A DNA stretch of 64,000 nt from the NCBI RefSeq assembly GCF_900101625.1, contig NZ_FMYZ01000001.1, positions 404,304-468,303 of the forward strand, read 5' to 3'. Shown one piece after another: positions 50,414 through 59,573 of this stretch; position 1 is the stretch's first letter; each line of letters starts with the position of its first letter. Source of the DNA: Cupriavidus sp. YR651 (GTDB lineage Bacteria; Pseudomonadota; Gammaproteobacteria; Burkholderiales; Burkholderiaceae). Under the pieces are notes generated by a model. That model searched no databases, was not told the origin of the DNA, and saw only the letters and a list, made by a program, of their open reading frames with translations. The position numbers and the translations under genes were made by a program.

Positions 50414-51595
50414 CTAGTGGAGTGGCAGCAGGATACGGAAGTCGGTACAGCCCGGCCGGCTCTCGCATTCGATCAAGCCCTCGTGCTGCTGCACGAAGGT
50501 TTGAGCGAGTGTGAGACCGAGTCCGCTACCGCCATCCCTGCCCGATACCAATGGATAGAAGATGCGTTCGCGAATGTCCTCGGGGATGCCCGGGCCGTTA
50601 TCGATGACATGCAAGTCCAATGCCAGCTTGAAAAGTCGCTTGGCAATGGTCACCTGGCGAGCCACCCGCGTGCGCAGCACGATCTGCGCGTCGCCACGGG
50701 CAATGCGCTCGTGCAGCGCCTGCGCGGCGTTGTGCACGATGTTCAGCACGGCCTGGATCAGCTGCTCCATGTCGCCACGCAGGTCAGGCAGGCTCGCGTC
50801 GTAGTCGCGCACGATATCCAGCCCGTTGGGGAATTCCGCCAGGACCACGGATCGCACGCGCTCCAGCACCTCGTGGATATTGAGGTCCGAGACGATATGG
50901 GGATGCCGGTGCGGCTCCAGCAGGCGGTCCACCAGCGTCTGCAGGCGGTCCGACTCCTTGATGATGACCTGTGTGTATTCGCGCAGGGAGCGCTCGGGGA
51001 GTTCGAATTCCAGCAACTGGGCCGCACCGCGGATGCCCCCCAGCGGATTCTTGATCTCGTGGGCCAGATTGCGGATCAGCTCCTTGTTGGCCGAGGTCAG
51101 GTCGAGGATGCGTTCCTCGCGGTCGCTGCGGACCTTCTGCTCGTTCAGCAGGATCTCCACAAGCACGATGCCGGCGTGCCCCTCCAGCGCGCCAATGACC
51201 ACGTGCGCGTGGATCGCTTCCTGCAGCGGCGGCCGCAAGACCAGGTCCTGGCGGCGTACGTCTACCTGCCGGGCGATGACCGACTCGATCATGGCGTCGA
51301 GTTCGTCGGACGCGCCAAACAGATCCGGCAGCGTCAGCTCCACCATGGCGCGGCGCGACAGCGCAAAGCTGGCCTCGGCGGCGGGGTTGGCGTAGACCAC
51401 GTGCAGGCCGGGCTGGCGCACCAGCAGCACGGGATTGGCCACCACGTCCAGCCCCGGATGAAAGACCACATCGCCCAACGGCAGGATGTCTGCATCGCTC
51501 GCCGCCGGATCGGCACTGTCTGGCGAGGTGGCTGGCTCCGACTTGCGATCGGCGCCAGTGACTTTGCGGGACACTCCGCGAATCAGGCGACGCAT
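50414..51595 (-). CDS. ntrB: Nitrogen regulation sensor kinase NtrB
   Basis: 393-residue cytoplasmic PAS-histidine kinase that phosphorylates NtrC under nitrogen limitation and is controlled by PII. The PAS region is about 45-130, the phospho-histidine box NLAHEIKNPLGGIRGAAQLL, then N box NIVHNAAQAL, G1 DNGPGI and G2 GSGLGL. Confidence 0.96.
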   Translation of the reverse strand: MRRLIRGVSRKVTGADRKSEPATSPDSADPAASDADILPLGDVVFHPGLDVVANPVLLVRQPGLHVVYANPAAEASFALSRRAMVELTLPDLFGASDELDAMIESVIARQVDVRRQDLVLRPPLQEAIHAHVVIGALEGHAGIVLVEILLNEQKVRSDREERILDLTSANKELIRNLAHEIKNPLGGIRGAAQLLEFELPERSLREYTQVIIKESDRLQTLVDRLLEPHRHPHIVSDLNIHEVLERVRSVVLAEFPNGLDIVRDYDASLPDLRGDMEQLIQAVLNIVHNAAQALHERIARGDAQIVLRTRVARQVTIAKRLFKLALDLHVIDNGPGIPEDIRERIFYPLVSGRDGGSGLGLTLAQTFVQQHEGLIECESRPGCTDFRILLPLH

Positions 51596-51599
51596 GCGA

Positions 51600-52184
51600 T
51601 TAGTCCTTCAGGTTGGAAAGCTCGCGACGCAACGATGCGGCATTGGCCTCGCCGCGCGCGATGTCATCGCGCAGCCGGGCCGTGCGATCGAGGTACTTCT
51701 GGTAGTTACGCTCATTGCCCTGGCGCTCGGGCTCGCCGTTGTTGTACTCGGCGCGCAGGCCGGACAGCTTGGCCTCCTCGCTCTGCAATTCCTGCTCCAG
51801 CACGGCGCGGCGTTCGCCGTCGCGGTTCTTCTGCGTGGCGCTGTCCACGCGCGGGAACGCGGTCGGCGAGGCGGCGGCCGTGGTGGCCTTGCCCGCGCCG
51901 CCCGATGTCGTCCGTCCGCCCGGCACGGTCACCACGTCGGGCAGGTTCAGCCGCTTGCAATCCTTGCTGTTGCCCGGATTGCCATTGCGATACTCGGGCA
52001 CGCCATTGGCACCCTTGCACACGTAGACATCCGACGATTGCGCCGGCGCCGGCTGACTCCACCCTCCCAGCACCAGCATCACGGCCGTCACCAGAATGGG
52101 GAGACCCACACGGATTTGGTGCATTCCGCCGTGGGCGGCACTGCTCGAGATCTTGTTCGAATTCGCGTCCATGAACACCGACAT
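51600..52184 (-). CDS. Secreted DUF4124-type protein between glnA and ntrB
   Basis: 194 residues. A hydrophobic signal segment (about 28-45, ending near PAPAQSS) is followed by a small DUF4124-like domain (DVYVCKGANGVPEYRN, with a second cysteine in KDCKRL) and a C-terminal coiled coil rich in Glu/Arg/Leu (LEQELQSEEAKLSGLRAEY). Probably periplasmic. Function unknown. The start is uncertain: three in-frame ATGs lie before the signal segment, and the one at MHQIRVGL would give the most usual signal peptide. Conserved position in Burkholderiaceae glnA-ntrBC loci as I recall it. Confidence 0.75.
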   Translation of the reverse strand: MSVFMDANSNKISSSAAHGGMHQIRVGLPILVTAVMLVLGGWSQPAPAQSSDVYVCKGANGVPEYRNGNPGNSKDCKRLNLPDVVTVPGGRTTSGGAGKATTAAASPTAFPRVDSATQKNRDGERRAVLEQELQSEEAKLSGLRAEYNNGEPERQGNERNYQKYLDRTARLRDDIARGEANAASLRRELSNLKD

Positions 52185-52231
52185 GATGGTTAGGGAAAGA
52201 GCCCCATTCTAGCGATCAACCCGCCAGCAAA

Positions 52232-52258
52232 ACAAAAAGGGACAGCCGAAGCCGCCCC
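52232..52258 (-). terminator. Terminator after glnA
   Basis: GGGGCGGC and GCTGTCCC (two G-T pairs) close a TTCG tetraloop and are followed by TTTTTGTTTT on the minus strand. It lies about 45 bases after the glnA stop and separates it from the DUF4124/ntrBC unit. Confidence 0.85.
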
Positions 52259-52304
52259 TTCCTGGTGCAACTGTTGCCCGGTGACAACCTGGCAACGGGA
52301 TCGC

Positions 52305-53720
52305 TTACAGCGAGTAGTACATCTCGAACTCGATCGGGTGAGTCGTCATGCGGAAACGCGTGACTTCTTCCATCTTCAGTTCGATGTAGGCATCGATCAT
52401 GGAGTTGGAGAACACACCGCCGCGGGTCAGGAACTCACGGTCGTTGTCGAGGTACTCCAGGGCCTGGTCGAGGCTCGAGCAGACGGTCGGGATCTTTGCA
52501 TCCTCTTCCGGCGGCAGGTCGTACAGGTTCTTGTCGGCGGCTTCACCCGGGTGGATCTTGTTCATCACGCCATCCAGACCGGCCATCAGCAGCGCCGAGA
52601 AGCCCAGGTACGGGTTCATCAGCGGATCCGGGAAGCGGGTTTCGATACGACGGCCCTTCGGGTTGGCCACGTAAGGAATACGGATCGAGGCCGAACGGTT
52701 GCGGGCCGAGTAAGCCAGCTTCACCGGGGCTTCGAAGCCCGGCACCAGACGCTTGTACGAGTTCGTGCCCGGGTTGGTCAGGGCGTTCAGCGCGCGAGCG
52801 TGCTTGATGATGCCGCCGATGTAGTACAGCGCGAATTCCGACAGGCCGGCATAGCCGTTGCCCGCGAACAGGTTCTGGCCGTCCTTCCACACGGACTGGT
52901 GAACGTGCATGCCCGAACCGTTGTCGCCCACGACCGGCTTCGGCATGAACGTGGCGGTCTTGCCATAGGTATGGGCCACGTTCTGGATCACGTACTTCTG
53001 CAGCTGCGTCCAGTCGGCGCGTTGCACCAGCGTGCTGAAGCGCGTGCCGATTTCGTTCTGGCCCTGGCCAGCCACTTCGTGGTGGTGCACTTCCACGGGG
53101 ATGCCCAGCGATTCAAGAATCAGGCACATTTCCGAACGGATGTCCTGGAACGTGTCGATCGGGGCAACCGGGAAATAGCCGCCCTTCTTGCCCGGACGGT
53201 GACCGCTGTTGCCGTGCTCGAATTCCTTGCCCGACGACCACGGGGCTTCTTCCGAGTTGATCTTGACCGAGCACCCCTGCATGTCGACGTTCCAGGTCAC
53301 GCCGTCGAAAATGAAGAATTCGGGTTCCGGACCGAAGAAGGCGGTGTCGCCCAGGCCGGTGCTCTTCAGGTAGGCCTCGGCGCGCTTGGCGATGGAACGC
53401 GGGTCGCGGTCGTAGCCCTTGCCGTCCGACGGCTCGATCACGTCGCAAGTCAGCACCAGCGTCGGCTCTTCGTAGAACGGGTCGATGTGGGCCGTGTTCG
53501 AATCCGGCATCAGCAGCATGTCCGAAGCTTCGATACCCTTCCAGCCGGCGATCGACGAACCGTCGAAAGCGTGGCCGCTCTCGAACTTGTCATCGTCGAA
53601 GTGCGACACGGGCACAGACACGTGTTGCTCCTTGCCTTTGGTATCCGTGAAGCGGAAATCGACGAACTTGACGTCGTTTTCCTTCACGATCTTCATCACA
53701 TCTGCAACGCTGTGGGCCAT
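52305..53720 (-). CDS. glnA: Glutamine synthetase type I
   Basis: Main ammonia-assimilating enzyme, a dodecamer. 471 residues. The signatures [17 protein letters not shown] and [17 protein letters not shown], the ATP-binding [18 protein letters not shown] and the adenylylation loop [10 protein letters not shown] (regulatory Tyr) mark a GSI-beta enzyme. ATG at 53720 has AGGAG 7 bases upstream. Sigma-54 promoter and NtrC sites lie upstream. Confidence 0.98.
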   Translation of the reverse strand: MAHSVADVMKIVKENDVKFVDFRFTDTKGKEQHVSVPVSHFDDDKFESGHAFDGSSIAGWKGIEASDMLLMPDSNTAHIDPFYEEPTLVLTCDVIEPSDGKGYDRDPRSIAKRAEAYLKSTGLGDTAFFGPEPEFFIFDGVTWNVDMQGCSVKINSEEAPWSSGKEFEHGNSGHRPGKKGGYFPVAPIDTFQDIRSEMCLILESLGIPVEVHHHEVAGQGQNEIGTRFSTLVQRADWTQLQKYVIQNVAHTYGKTATFMPKPVVGDNGSGMHVHQSVWKDGQNLFAGNGYAGLSEFALYYIGGIIKHARALNALTNPGTNSYKRLVPGFEAPVKLAYSARNRSASIRIPYVANPKGRRIETRFPDPLMNPYLGFSALLMAGLDGVMNKIHPGEAADKNLYDLPPEEDAKIPTVCSSLDQALEYLDNDREFLTRGGVFSNSMIDAYIELKMEEVTRFRMTTHPIEFEMYYSL

Positions 53721-53856
53721 GCCTATCTCCTGGAAATTCGGGCTGAGTCTGGGAAAGCCATTGTTGGTTCGGTCACCGTTCCAGCCTGCCGCAGCACGAC
53801 TGCGCGGCCGCCGGGAAACACCCGCGAAGACCGCCCCAAAAGGGACGAGGAATGTT

Positions 53857-53872
53857 AGCAGAAAGCATGCCA
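53857..53872 (-). promoter_or_regulatory. Sigma-54 promoter of glnA
   Basis: TGGCATGCTTTCTGCT on the minus strand matches the -24/-12 consensus TGGCACG-N4-TTGCW in all but two positions, with the GG and GC doublets at the correct spacing. Transcription would start near 53846, leaving a leader of about 125 bases before glnA. Confidence 0.75.
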
Positions 53873-54026
53873 ACTGAAGCCATCATTTGCCCTCGCCATC
53901 CCGAAAAATGTGCACCTGCTGGCGGTTCCGCACCGCCACGGGGGCCGCGGATTGCATACAACCTGGCTCGCCACGCGGGACGCGCCGGCAGACGCACTTG
54001 CATCACTGACGCCGCCGCACTTATCA

Positions 54027-54092
54027 AACACCATTACGGTGCATGATTCAAGGAATCGCACCATTCGAGTGCGCTCGCACCATGACGATGCA
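54027..54092 (-). promoter_or_regulatory. Three NtrC-type enhancer sites upstream of glnA
   Basis: Three 17-bp sites of the form TGCACC-N5-GGTGCA lie at 54027-54043, 54057-54073 and 54076-54092, with 9-11 of 12 fixed positions matching each. They lie 180-245 bp upstream of the predicted sigma-54 start, the usual enhancer range. Centre spacings are 30 and 19 bp. Confidence 0.7.
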
Positions 54093-54245
54093 TACTGCGG
54101 AGTGACGTTTTTCGGGCTGGCACATTGGCCACGCGCTAGAATAGCGCCGAAATGCTGCGCCATCCCCGGTACGGCGACGACGTGATGGTCGACGTGCAGC
54201 CGAGGCCGCGCTTCTCCGCCCCTCTTATTGATTCCGTCACAGAAG

Positions 54246-54710
54246 ATGACTACCCGAGACGACCTCCTTCAGGCGGCGCGCGAGCGCCAGCAACAGAACC
54301 AGCTTGCCTACTTCGGCGCTCTCACCCCGCAGGAAGCCTATGCGCTGCTGCAGGCCGATCCGGCTGCCGTGCTGGTGGACGTCCGCACTCAGGCCGAGCT
54401 GGACTGGGTGGGCGGCGTGGATCTGCCCGATGAGCAGTTCGCGCACGTGGAATGGATGTCCTACCCGGGTGGCGCGCAGAATGCGAAGTTTCTCGAAGAA
54501 CTGAAGGCGCGCGTGCCGACCGATGTGCCCGTGCTCTTCCTGTGTCGCAGCGCGGCGCGCTCCAAGCATGCTGCGCGCGTGGCCACGGAGGCCGGCTACC
54601 CGTTCGCGATGGACGTGCTGGAAGGCTTCGAAGGCAACCGTGACGAGCAGCATCACCGCAAGACCGTGGAAGGCTGGTGCGTGCGCGGCCTGCCCTGGCA
54701 CGGCGCCTGA
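54246..54710 (+). CDS. Rhodanese-like sulfurtransferase
   Basis: 154-residue single-domain rhodanese. The N-terminal helix region (LTPQEAYALLQADPAAVLVDVRTQAEL) is split over two family blocks, and the active-site loop is CRSAARSKHAA with the catalytic cysteine. It could transfer sulfur to cyanide or a thiol acceptor; natural substrate unknown. ATG at 54246 is preferred over the TTG at 54228. Single gene ended by a terminator; its 5' region overlaps the glnA enhancer region. Confidence 0.88.
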   Translation: MTTRDDLLQAARERQQQNQLAYFGALTPQEAYALLQADPAAVLVDVRTQAELDWVGGVDLPDEQFAHVEWMSYPGGAQNAKFLEELKARVPTDVPVLFLCRSAARSKHAARVATEAGYPFAMDVLEGFEGNRDEQHHRKTVEGWCVRGLPWHGA

Positions 54711-54730
54711 GCGGAAACGCCAGACGCAAC

Positions 54731-54758
54731 AAAGCGGCCCCGAGAGGCCGCTTTTTTT
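54731..54758 (+). terminator. Terminator after the rhodanese gene
   Basis: AAAGCGGCC / GGCCGCTTT, a perfect 9-bp stem with a 6-nt loop, then T residues. It lies 21 bases past the rhodanese stop. Confidence 0.85.
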
Positions 54759-54819
54759 GTGCGGGCTTCACTTCCCGCCTGTCTCGCTTCGGCTGCACGC
54801 CTTTGCAGCCCTGTTGCAG

Positions 54820-55620
54820 CTACTGCTCCACGATTTCGAAGCCCATCGCACGCACGCCGTCCAGCAGCATGGCGTACGCCGGCGCCACCAGCTCGCCCGG
54901 GCCCTTCACGCCCAGGTCGATATGACGGCGCGCGAGGCGATCGCCACGGCTGACATCGCCCACGGACGGCAGGCTGAACACGCGGATGCCGGCGAAGGCC
55001 GCCTCCACTTGCTCCATCAGCGGCGTCAATGTGGACTCCGGCGCCTCGAACACATAGAACGCGCGCGATTGCTCGACTTCCCGGTGAAACAGGTGCGAGT
55101 AGTAGTGGTCGAGCACCCACTCCATCATCGGCCATGCCATGACCGGAAAACCCGGCATGAAATGGTGATCCGCCACGGAGAATCCGGGAATGCGGTTATA
55201 GCTGTTGGGAATGATCCGAGCACCGGCCGGAAACTCGCCCATCTTGAACCGATGCTGGTTCTCGGGCAGGTTCAGGTCGCCCTTGACTGGGTCGCCGTTG
55301 GCGGTTTCGGCGATGCGCAGCGCAATCTGCTCGCGCGCCTCGGGATGCAGCGCCAGATCCACGCCCAGTGCCGCCGCCGCGCACTGCCGCGTGTGGTCAT
55401 CCGGCGTGGCACCGATGCCGCCCGTGCAGAACACGATGTCCGGTCCGGCCAGCGTGCGACGCAGCGCGGCGGTGATGCGGTCGCGCTCATCGCCGATGTA
55501 CTCGGCCCAGTCCAGCGCCAGTCCACGCGCGCCCAGCAGTTCGATGGCCCGGCGCATGTGCTTGTCCTCGCGTCGCCCGGACAGAATCTCGTCGCCGATG
55601 ACAATCAAACCGAAACCCAT
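54820..55620 (-). CDS. CinA-type molybdopterin-binding domain protein
   Basis: 266 residues, only the MoCF_biosynth (CinA N-terminal) domain. Recognisable parts are VIGDEILSGRREDKHM, FCTGGIGATPDDHTRQC and MPGFPVMAWPMMEWVL. Full-length CinA has an additional C-terminal amidase domain that is absent here. Called competence/damage-inducible protein A in many genomes; biochemical role unproven. It lies 11 bases after the EI24-like gene and is probably co-transcribed. Confidence 0.87.
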   Translation of the reverse strand: MGFGLIVIGDEILSGRREDKHMRRAIELLGARGLALDWAEYIGDERDRITAALRRTLAGPDIVFCTGGIGATPDDHTRQCAAAALGVDLALHPEAREQIALRIAETANGDPVKGDLNLPENQHRFKMGEFPAGARIIPNSYNRIPGFSVADHHFMPGFPVMAWPMMEWVLDHYYSHLFHREVEQSRAFYVFEAPESTLTPLMEQVEAAFAGIRVFSLPSVGDVSRGDRLARRHIDLGVKGPGELVAPAYAMLLDGVRAMGFEIVEQ

Positions 55621-55631
55621 GGTGCCCTCAC

Positions 55632-56507
55632 TCAGGATTGTTCAATACGGCGCACGTCGGACGGCGCCAGGTCGATGACGTCAACGACGTCGTGCGGTGG
55701 CGGCGCGGCCGCCGCACGTTCGGCGCGCAAGTCGGCCAGGGCCCGCAGGCAAAAATGGCCGAACCACAGCGCCGAAAAAATGAATATCAGCACATACAGC
55801 CACAGCGTGCCTGCCAGCACCACCGGAAACAGGAAGATGATGACAGCCGACCAAACCCACAGCAAGGTCGGCGCCGATCCCAGCAACCCCACTGCCACGC
55901 CAATCATCAGCAACGACGTGCGGTGGCGTTTCATGATCGTCTTGCGCTCTTCGACTGTCGCATGTTCGGACAGTGCGTCGTAGGTCATCACGCGGTATGT
56001 CAGCCAGCCCCACAGCACCGGTGGAATCAGCGCGAAGAATGGCGGAATCAGCCACAGCGGCAGGGTCACCAGCACCAGCAGCAGAAACACCACGGTATTG
56101 CCGAGCGCCTGAAACACGCTGCCGGCGATGCTGCCGCCATGCGCCTTCGTCAGATTGGGATAGCTGCGCTCCAGGTGCCGCACCACGGCCGGCACCGAGA
56201 ACAGGCTGATGAAGATCAGCATCGAGGCGATCACCAGCGGGATCACCATCGTCAGCACGAAAAGCGGTGCCACCACGGCGCGCAGCGACTGCAGGCCGAC
56301 CCAGTCCAGCGCGCCGTAGATCCAGCTGGTGAAGACCGACCCCTGGAGAATGGCGCTGGCCGTGCCGATGACCGGGTCCCAGGCCAGGTAGATCAGGCCA
56401 CCCCACAGCACGGTAGCCAGGACAAACGGCAGCACTGTCAGCATCAGCATGCGTGGATGAAACTGACTGGCCAGGGCGCGACCAAACGAGCGGAAGATAT
56501 CGTTCAT
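55632..56507 (-). CDS. EI24/CysZ-like integral membrane protein
   Basis: 291 residues with about five or six hydrophobic segments and the EI24-type arrangement (LPFVLATVLWGGLIYLAW near the start, VFLLLVLVTLPLWLIPPF in the middle, followed by YRVMTYDALSEHAT). The CysZ branch of this family transports sulfate in enterics; no evidence here for that substrate. Confidence 0.82.
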   Translation of the reverse strand: MNDIFRSFGRALASQFHPRMLMLTVLPFVLATVLWGGLIYLAWDPVIGTASAILQGSVFTSWIYGALDWVGLQSLRAVVAPLFVLTMVIPLVIASMLIFISLFSVPAVVRHLERSYPNLTKAHGGSIAGSVFQALGNTVVFLLLVLVTLPLWLIPPFFALIPPVLWGWLTYRVMTYDALSEHATVEERKTIMKRHRTSLLMIGVAVGLLGSAPTLLWVWSAVIIFLFPVVLAGTLWLYVLIFIFSALWFGHFCLRALADLRAERAAAAPPPHDVVDVIDLAPSDVRRIEQS

Positions 56508-56564
56508 GCGGGAATGAGATCGGGAAAGCCCTCAGAGCCTAGCATAGGCTGAGGGCGCCGCCGA

Positions 56565-57560
56565 TTAACCCAGGCGCAGCAACCGTTTGATGCCAAGCCA
56601 CTGCTGGGAGAGGAAACCGGCGCCGTAGTCGCGGCCGCGGCCTGCGGGCGGCGGCATCTGGTCGCGGATGCCGGTCGGGTAGTAGGCGTCGGTGAACACG
56701 GCGGTGCGGAACAACATGTCCCACCACGGGAAGATCACGCCGAAATTGCACCCGCCCAGGCGCTTCGGCTTGTCGCCGGCGCCCTGCCGTTCATGGCCCA
56801 GCCCGACGGCATGGTGCGTACGATGGAAGCGCGGCGATACCAGCAGCCGCTCGCCCAGCCATCCGAAATGCAGCCGCAGGTTGGCATGCTGCAGGCTCTG
56901 CAGGAGTTGCGACAGCGCCACCAGCAACACGTACTGGGACGGCTCCACGCCCACGGCCAGCGCCACAGTCGCAAACACCAGGTCGCGCAGGATGTCGTCG
57001 GCCAGATGATTGCGGTTGTCGCTCCAGAGCGTCATCTGGCGCTGGCTGTGGTGCACCGCGTGCAGGCTCCACCACCAGCGGTAGGTGTGCGAGAGCCGGT
57101 GATACCAGTAGTCCAGCAGATCAAACAGCAACAGGTAGACGAAAAAGCTCACCAGCGGGACCGACGTCACGCCCGGCCACCAGTCCTCGACGTTGATCCG
57201 CTGCCAGCCCAGCAGGCGCAGGTGCCCCTCCAGACCGTCAGTGAGCGGCGCCAGCATGAAGAACATCGCCAGCCGGAACAGGCCGAGCCGATGAATCAGC
57301 GTGTAGAGAATATCCGTGCGGATCGCCGAGCGATCGGTGACCGGCTCCACGGGCCGCAGCTTTTCCAGCGGACCCAGGATCAGGATCATCACGGCAATCT
57401 GGACCAGGCCAACCAGCAGCCATTCGGTGCCGGTGAAGGCGTCTTCGGCATAGCCACCGAAGCCCAGGTTGTAGACCACCGGCAGCACCACGTCCTGGAA
57501 GACCGTGGCCTCCACCTGACCCACCCAGAGACCGAGCCAGTTACTGAACGTGTCCCACAT
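56565..57560 (-). CDS. Fatty acid hydroxylase/sterol desaturase family membrane enzyme (second copy)
   Basis: 331 residues with the same three histidine clusters as the family: HRLSH, HAVHH and HRTHH, plus further His near the C-terminal (LHFGW). Several membrane segments. Its ATG overlaps the last base of the deacetylase stop (TAATG), so it is the third gene of the propeller-deacetylase-hydroxylase operon. Substrate unknown; a lipid hydroxylation role is inferred from family. Confidence 0.88.
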   Translation of the reverse strand: MWDTFSNWLGLWVGQVEATVFQDVVLPVVYNLGFGGYAEDAFTGTEWLLVGLVQIAVMILILGPLEKLRPVEPVTDRSAIRTDILYTLIHRLGLFRLAMFFMLAPLTDGLEGHLRLLGWQRINVEDWWPGVTSVPLVSFFVYLLLFDLLDYWYHRLSHTYRWWWSLHAVHHSQRQMTLWSDNRNHLADDILRDLVFATVALAVGVEPSQYVLLVALSQLLQSLQHANLRLHFGWLGERLLVSPRFHRTHHAVGLGHERQGAGDKPKRLGGCNFGVIFPWWDMLFRTAVFTDAYYPTGIRDQMPPPAGRGRDYGAGFLSQQWLGIKRLLRLG

Positions 57561-58420
57561 TACCGCCTGCCCTCCGGCCCGGTTTCAGATACTTCCCATT
57601 TTGCGCCCGATCGCGCAACGGTGTGCCGCGCGATCCAGTCCTTGTACAAGGGATGCTCGCGCAGCGTGGCAAAACAGAATCCCTTCTGCTCCAGACCGCT
57701 GATCAGCGGCTCCAGCACGCCCGGCGCCCACGGGTCCTTGCGCGACCAGATGCCCAGGTGCGCCATCGCGATATCGCCATTGCGAAGGTCGCGCAACGCG
57801 CGGTCGAGCAATACCTGGTTCGGGAAGCGTTCCGACGACAGCTCGTCGCCGAGGAACCCCGCCGGCGCCCAGCCGACATGCCTGAATCCGCATTGCTCTG
57901 CCCACGCCAGCGTCTGCGGTGCGGTACGGCCACCCGGGGCGCGCCACAACGGCACCATCGGCTGGCCGGTCATCGACTGGAACGCCTGCGCGCTGCGGCG
58001 CAGTTCGGTGCAAAACGTCTCGGCCGTCATGGTCACGTCGCGGCCAGCCTGCGCGCCGAACTGCGGACGCATCGTCACCTTGTCACCCCGCGTGCTGCGC
58101 AGGTAGACGTGATCGAAAGTGTGCGTGCCAAATGCGTGACCGTCGGCGGCCAGCGACTTCCAGTACGGCGCCCATGTCGGATCGAGCGAACTGTCCTTGT
58201 TGACGGTCGGCTCGTTGGCGAGGAAGAACGTGGCCCGAATATGGTGGCGGCGCAGTGTCCGCGCGATCAGCTCGGCCTGGCTCATGCTGCCCGTGTCGAA
58301 CGTCAGGTACAGCGTGCCGGCGCGGCACGCACCGGCATTCGTCTCCGCGGCGGCGGCGGCGGACAAACCCGCCGCGGCCAGCGCCAGCGCGGCGGAGATC
58401 CGGGTCATCATCCTGCGCAT
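57560..58420 (-). CDS. NodB-type polysaccharide deacetylase-like protein with altered metal site
   Basis: 286 residues with a signal peptide (first ~25 residues, Ala-rich). NodB motif 1 reads TFDTGS (42-45): the catalytic-base Asp42 is kept, but the next Asp, normally a zinc ligand, is Thr43. Motif 2 HTFDH (His100, His104) and motif 3 RAPGG are intact. The enzyme may use a different metal arrangement or be inactive. Its stop overlaps the next gene's start. Substrate unknown. Confidence 0.85.
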   Translation of the reverse strand: MRRMMTRISAALALAAAGLSAAAAAETNAGACRAGTLYLTFDTGSMSQAELIARTLRRHHIRATFFLANEPTVNKDSSLDPTWAPYWKSLAADGHAFGTHTFDHVYLRSTRGDKVTMRPQFGAQAGRDVTMTAETFCTELRRSAQAFQSMTGQPMVPLWRAPGGRTAPQTLAWAEQCGFRHVGWAPAGFLGDELSSERFPNQVLLDRALRDLRNGDIAMAHLGIWSRKDPWAPGVLEPLISGLEQKGFCFATLREHPLYKDWIARHTVARSGAKWEVSETGPEGRR

Positions 58421-58434
58421 GACGGCTCCGACTC

Positions 58435-59421
58435 TCAGTACAGCGGTGCGCGCGTGCGGAAGTAGATGCCGTGGGGCGACTTGCCCACGCGGATCGTCTT
58501 GACCATCTTGCGGCTGGCCACATCGATCAGGCCCACCGAACGGGCCCAGCGGAAGGTCACCCAGAGCGTCTTGCCGTCGGCGGTCAGCTCCATGTCGTCC
58601 GGGCCTGGCAGCAGGCCGGTGATATCACCAACCTTGGACAGCGTCTGCTGGTCGATGATGCTGATCGACCCCGACACACGGTTGGTCAGGAACAGATGGC
58701 GCTTGTCGCCGACCGCGCGGAAGTTGTGCGCGCCCTTGCCGGTCTGGATCTGCTTGACGACGGTCCGCGTGCGCCAGTCGATCACGGCCACGTAGTCGGC
58801 GCCCGTCATGCCCACCAGCAGGTACTTCTGGTCCGGCGTGACCCAGACGCCAGCCGGCGCGGAGCCCGCTTCCATCGTCCAGAGCACGGTCAGCGTGGTC
58901 AGGTCGATGGCGGCGATCTGGTCGGAATCCTGCAGCGTGATAAAGGCGATCTTGCTATCCGCCGTGAAGGCGATATGGCTCGGCGTCTTGGCCAGCGGGA
59001 ACTGCTTGGCGATCTTCAGCTGGTGTCCGTCCCAGCGGTACACGTCCACGCGGTCTAGCCGGTTGCCGGTGGCAACGAACCATTTCTGGTCGGGCGAGAA
59101 GCCCACCTGGTAGGGGTCGTCGATATTCGGCACACGCTGCTGCACCTTCCCGGTGACAGGATCGAGGAAGACCAGGTCGTTGCCGACGGCGTTGGCCACG
59201 ATCAGCGATTTCTCATCCGGGGTAGCAATCAGGTGATGCGGCTCCTTCCCGATCGGAAAGGTTTCCAGCACCTTCTGGGTGTCCTTGTCGATCAGGGTGA
59301 CGGTCGCGTCACCCGAATTCAGGATCACCACCACTTCCGCTGACGCGGGGGCGGACACCATTGCCAATGCCAAGGCGCCGACCGATACCACGCCAGCCAC
59401 AACGCGACGCAATGCGAGCAT
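58435..59421 (-). CDS. Periplasmic YVTN-type beta-propeller protein
   Basis: 328 residues with a signal peptide (cleavage near ASA-EVVV) and about seven repeats of a 40-42 residue blade with the pattern PDEKSLIVAN / PDQKYLLVGM / ADGKTLWVTF. The family includes PQQ-linked and surface-layer propellers; no catalytic residues are recognisable. It is the first gene of the operon, 14 bases before the deacetylase, so a scaffolding or binding role for that pathway is plausible. Confidence 0.85.
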   Translation of the reverse strand: MLALRRVVAGVVSVGALALAMVSAPASAEVVVILNSGDATVTLIDKDTQKVLETFPIGKEPHHLIATPDEKSLIVANAVGNDLVFLDPVTGKVQQRVPNIDDPYQVGFSPDQKWFVATGNRLDRVDVYRWDGHQLKIAKQFPLAKTPSHIAFTADSKIAFITLQDSDQIAAIDLTTLTVLWTMEAGSAPAGVWVTPDQKYLLVGMTGADYVAVIDWRTRTVVKQIQTGKGAHNFRAVGDKRHLFLTNRVSGSISIIDQQTLSKVGDITGLLPGPDDMELTADGKTLWVTFRWARSVGLIDVASRKMVKTIRVGKSPHGIYFRTRAPLY

Positions 59422-59573
59422 AAGACCGTTAAATCATGACGAATCGGGCATTCTAACGTTTCGCCGCACCGATTCGATGACGCCGCAGCAGAAACTTAAG
59501 CGGCGCTCACATTTAGTTTCAAATCGTCGTATCCGCCACGAAAGTCCGCGCCGCAACGATCGGCAGCGGCGCC

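Noticed and set aside
53773-54163. Minus-strand frames in the glnA upstream region
   Set aside because: The region is explained by the sigma-54 promoter and NtrC sites; the frames lack coding features.
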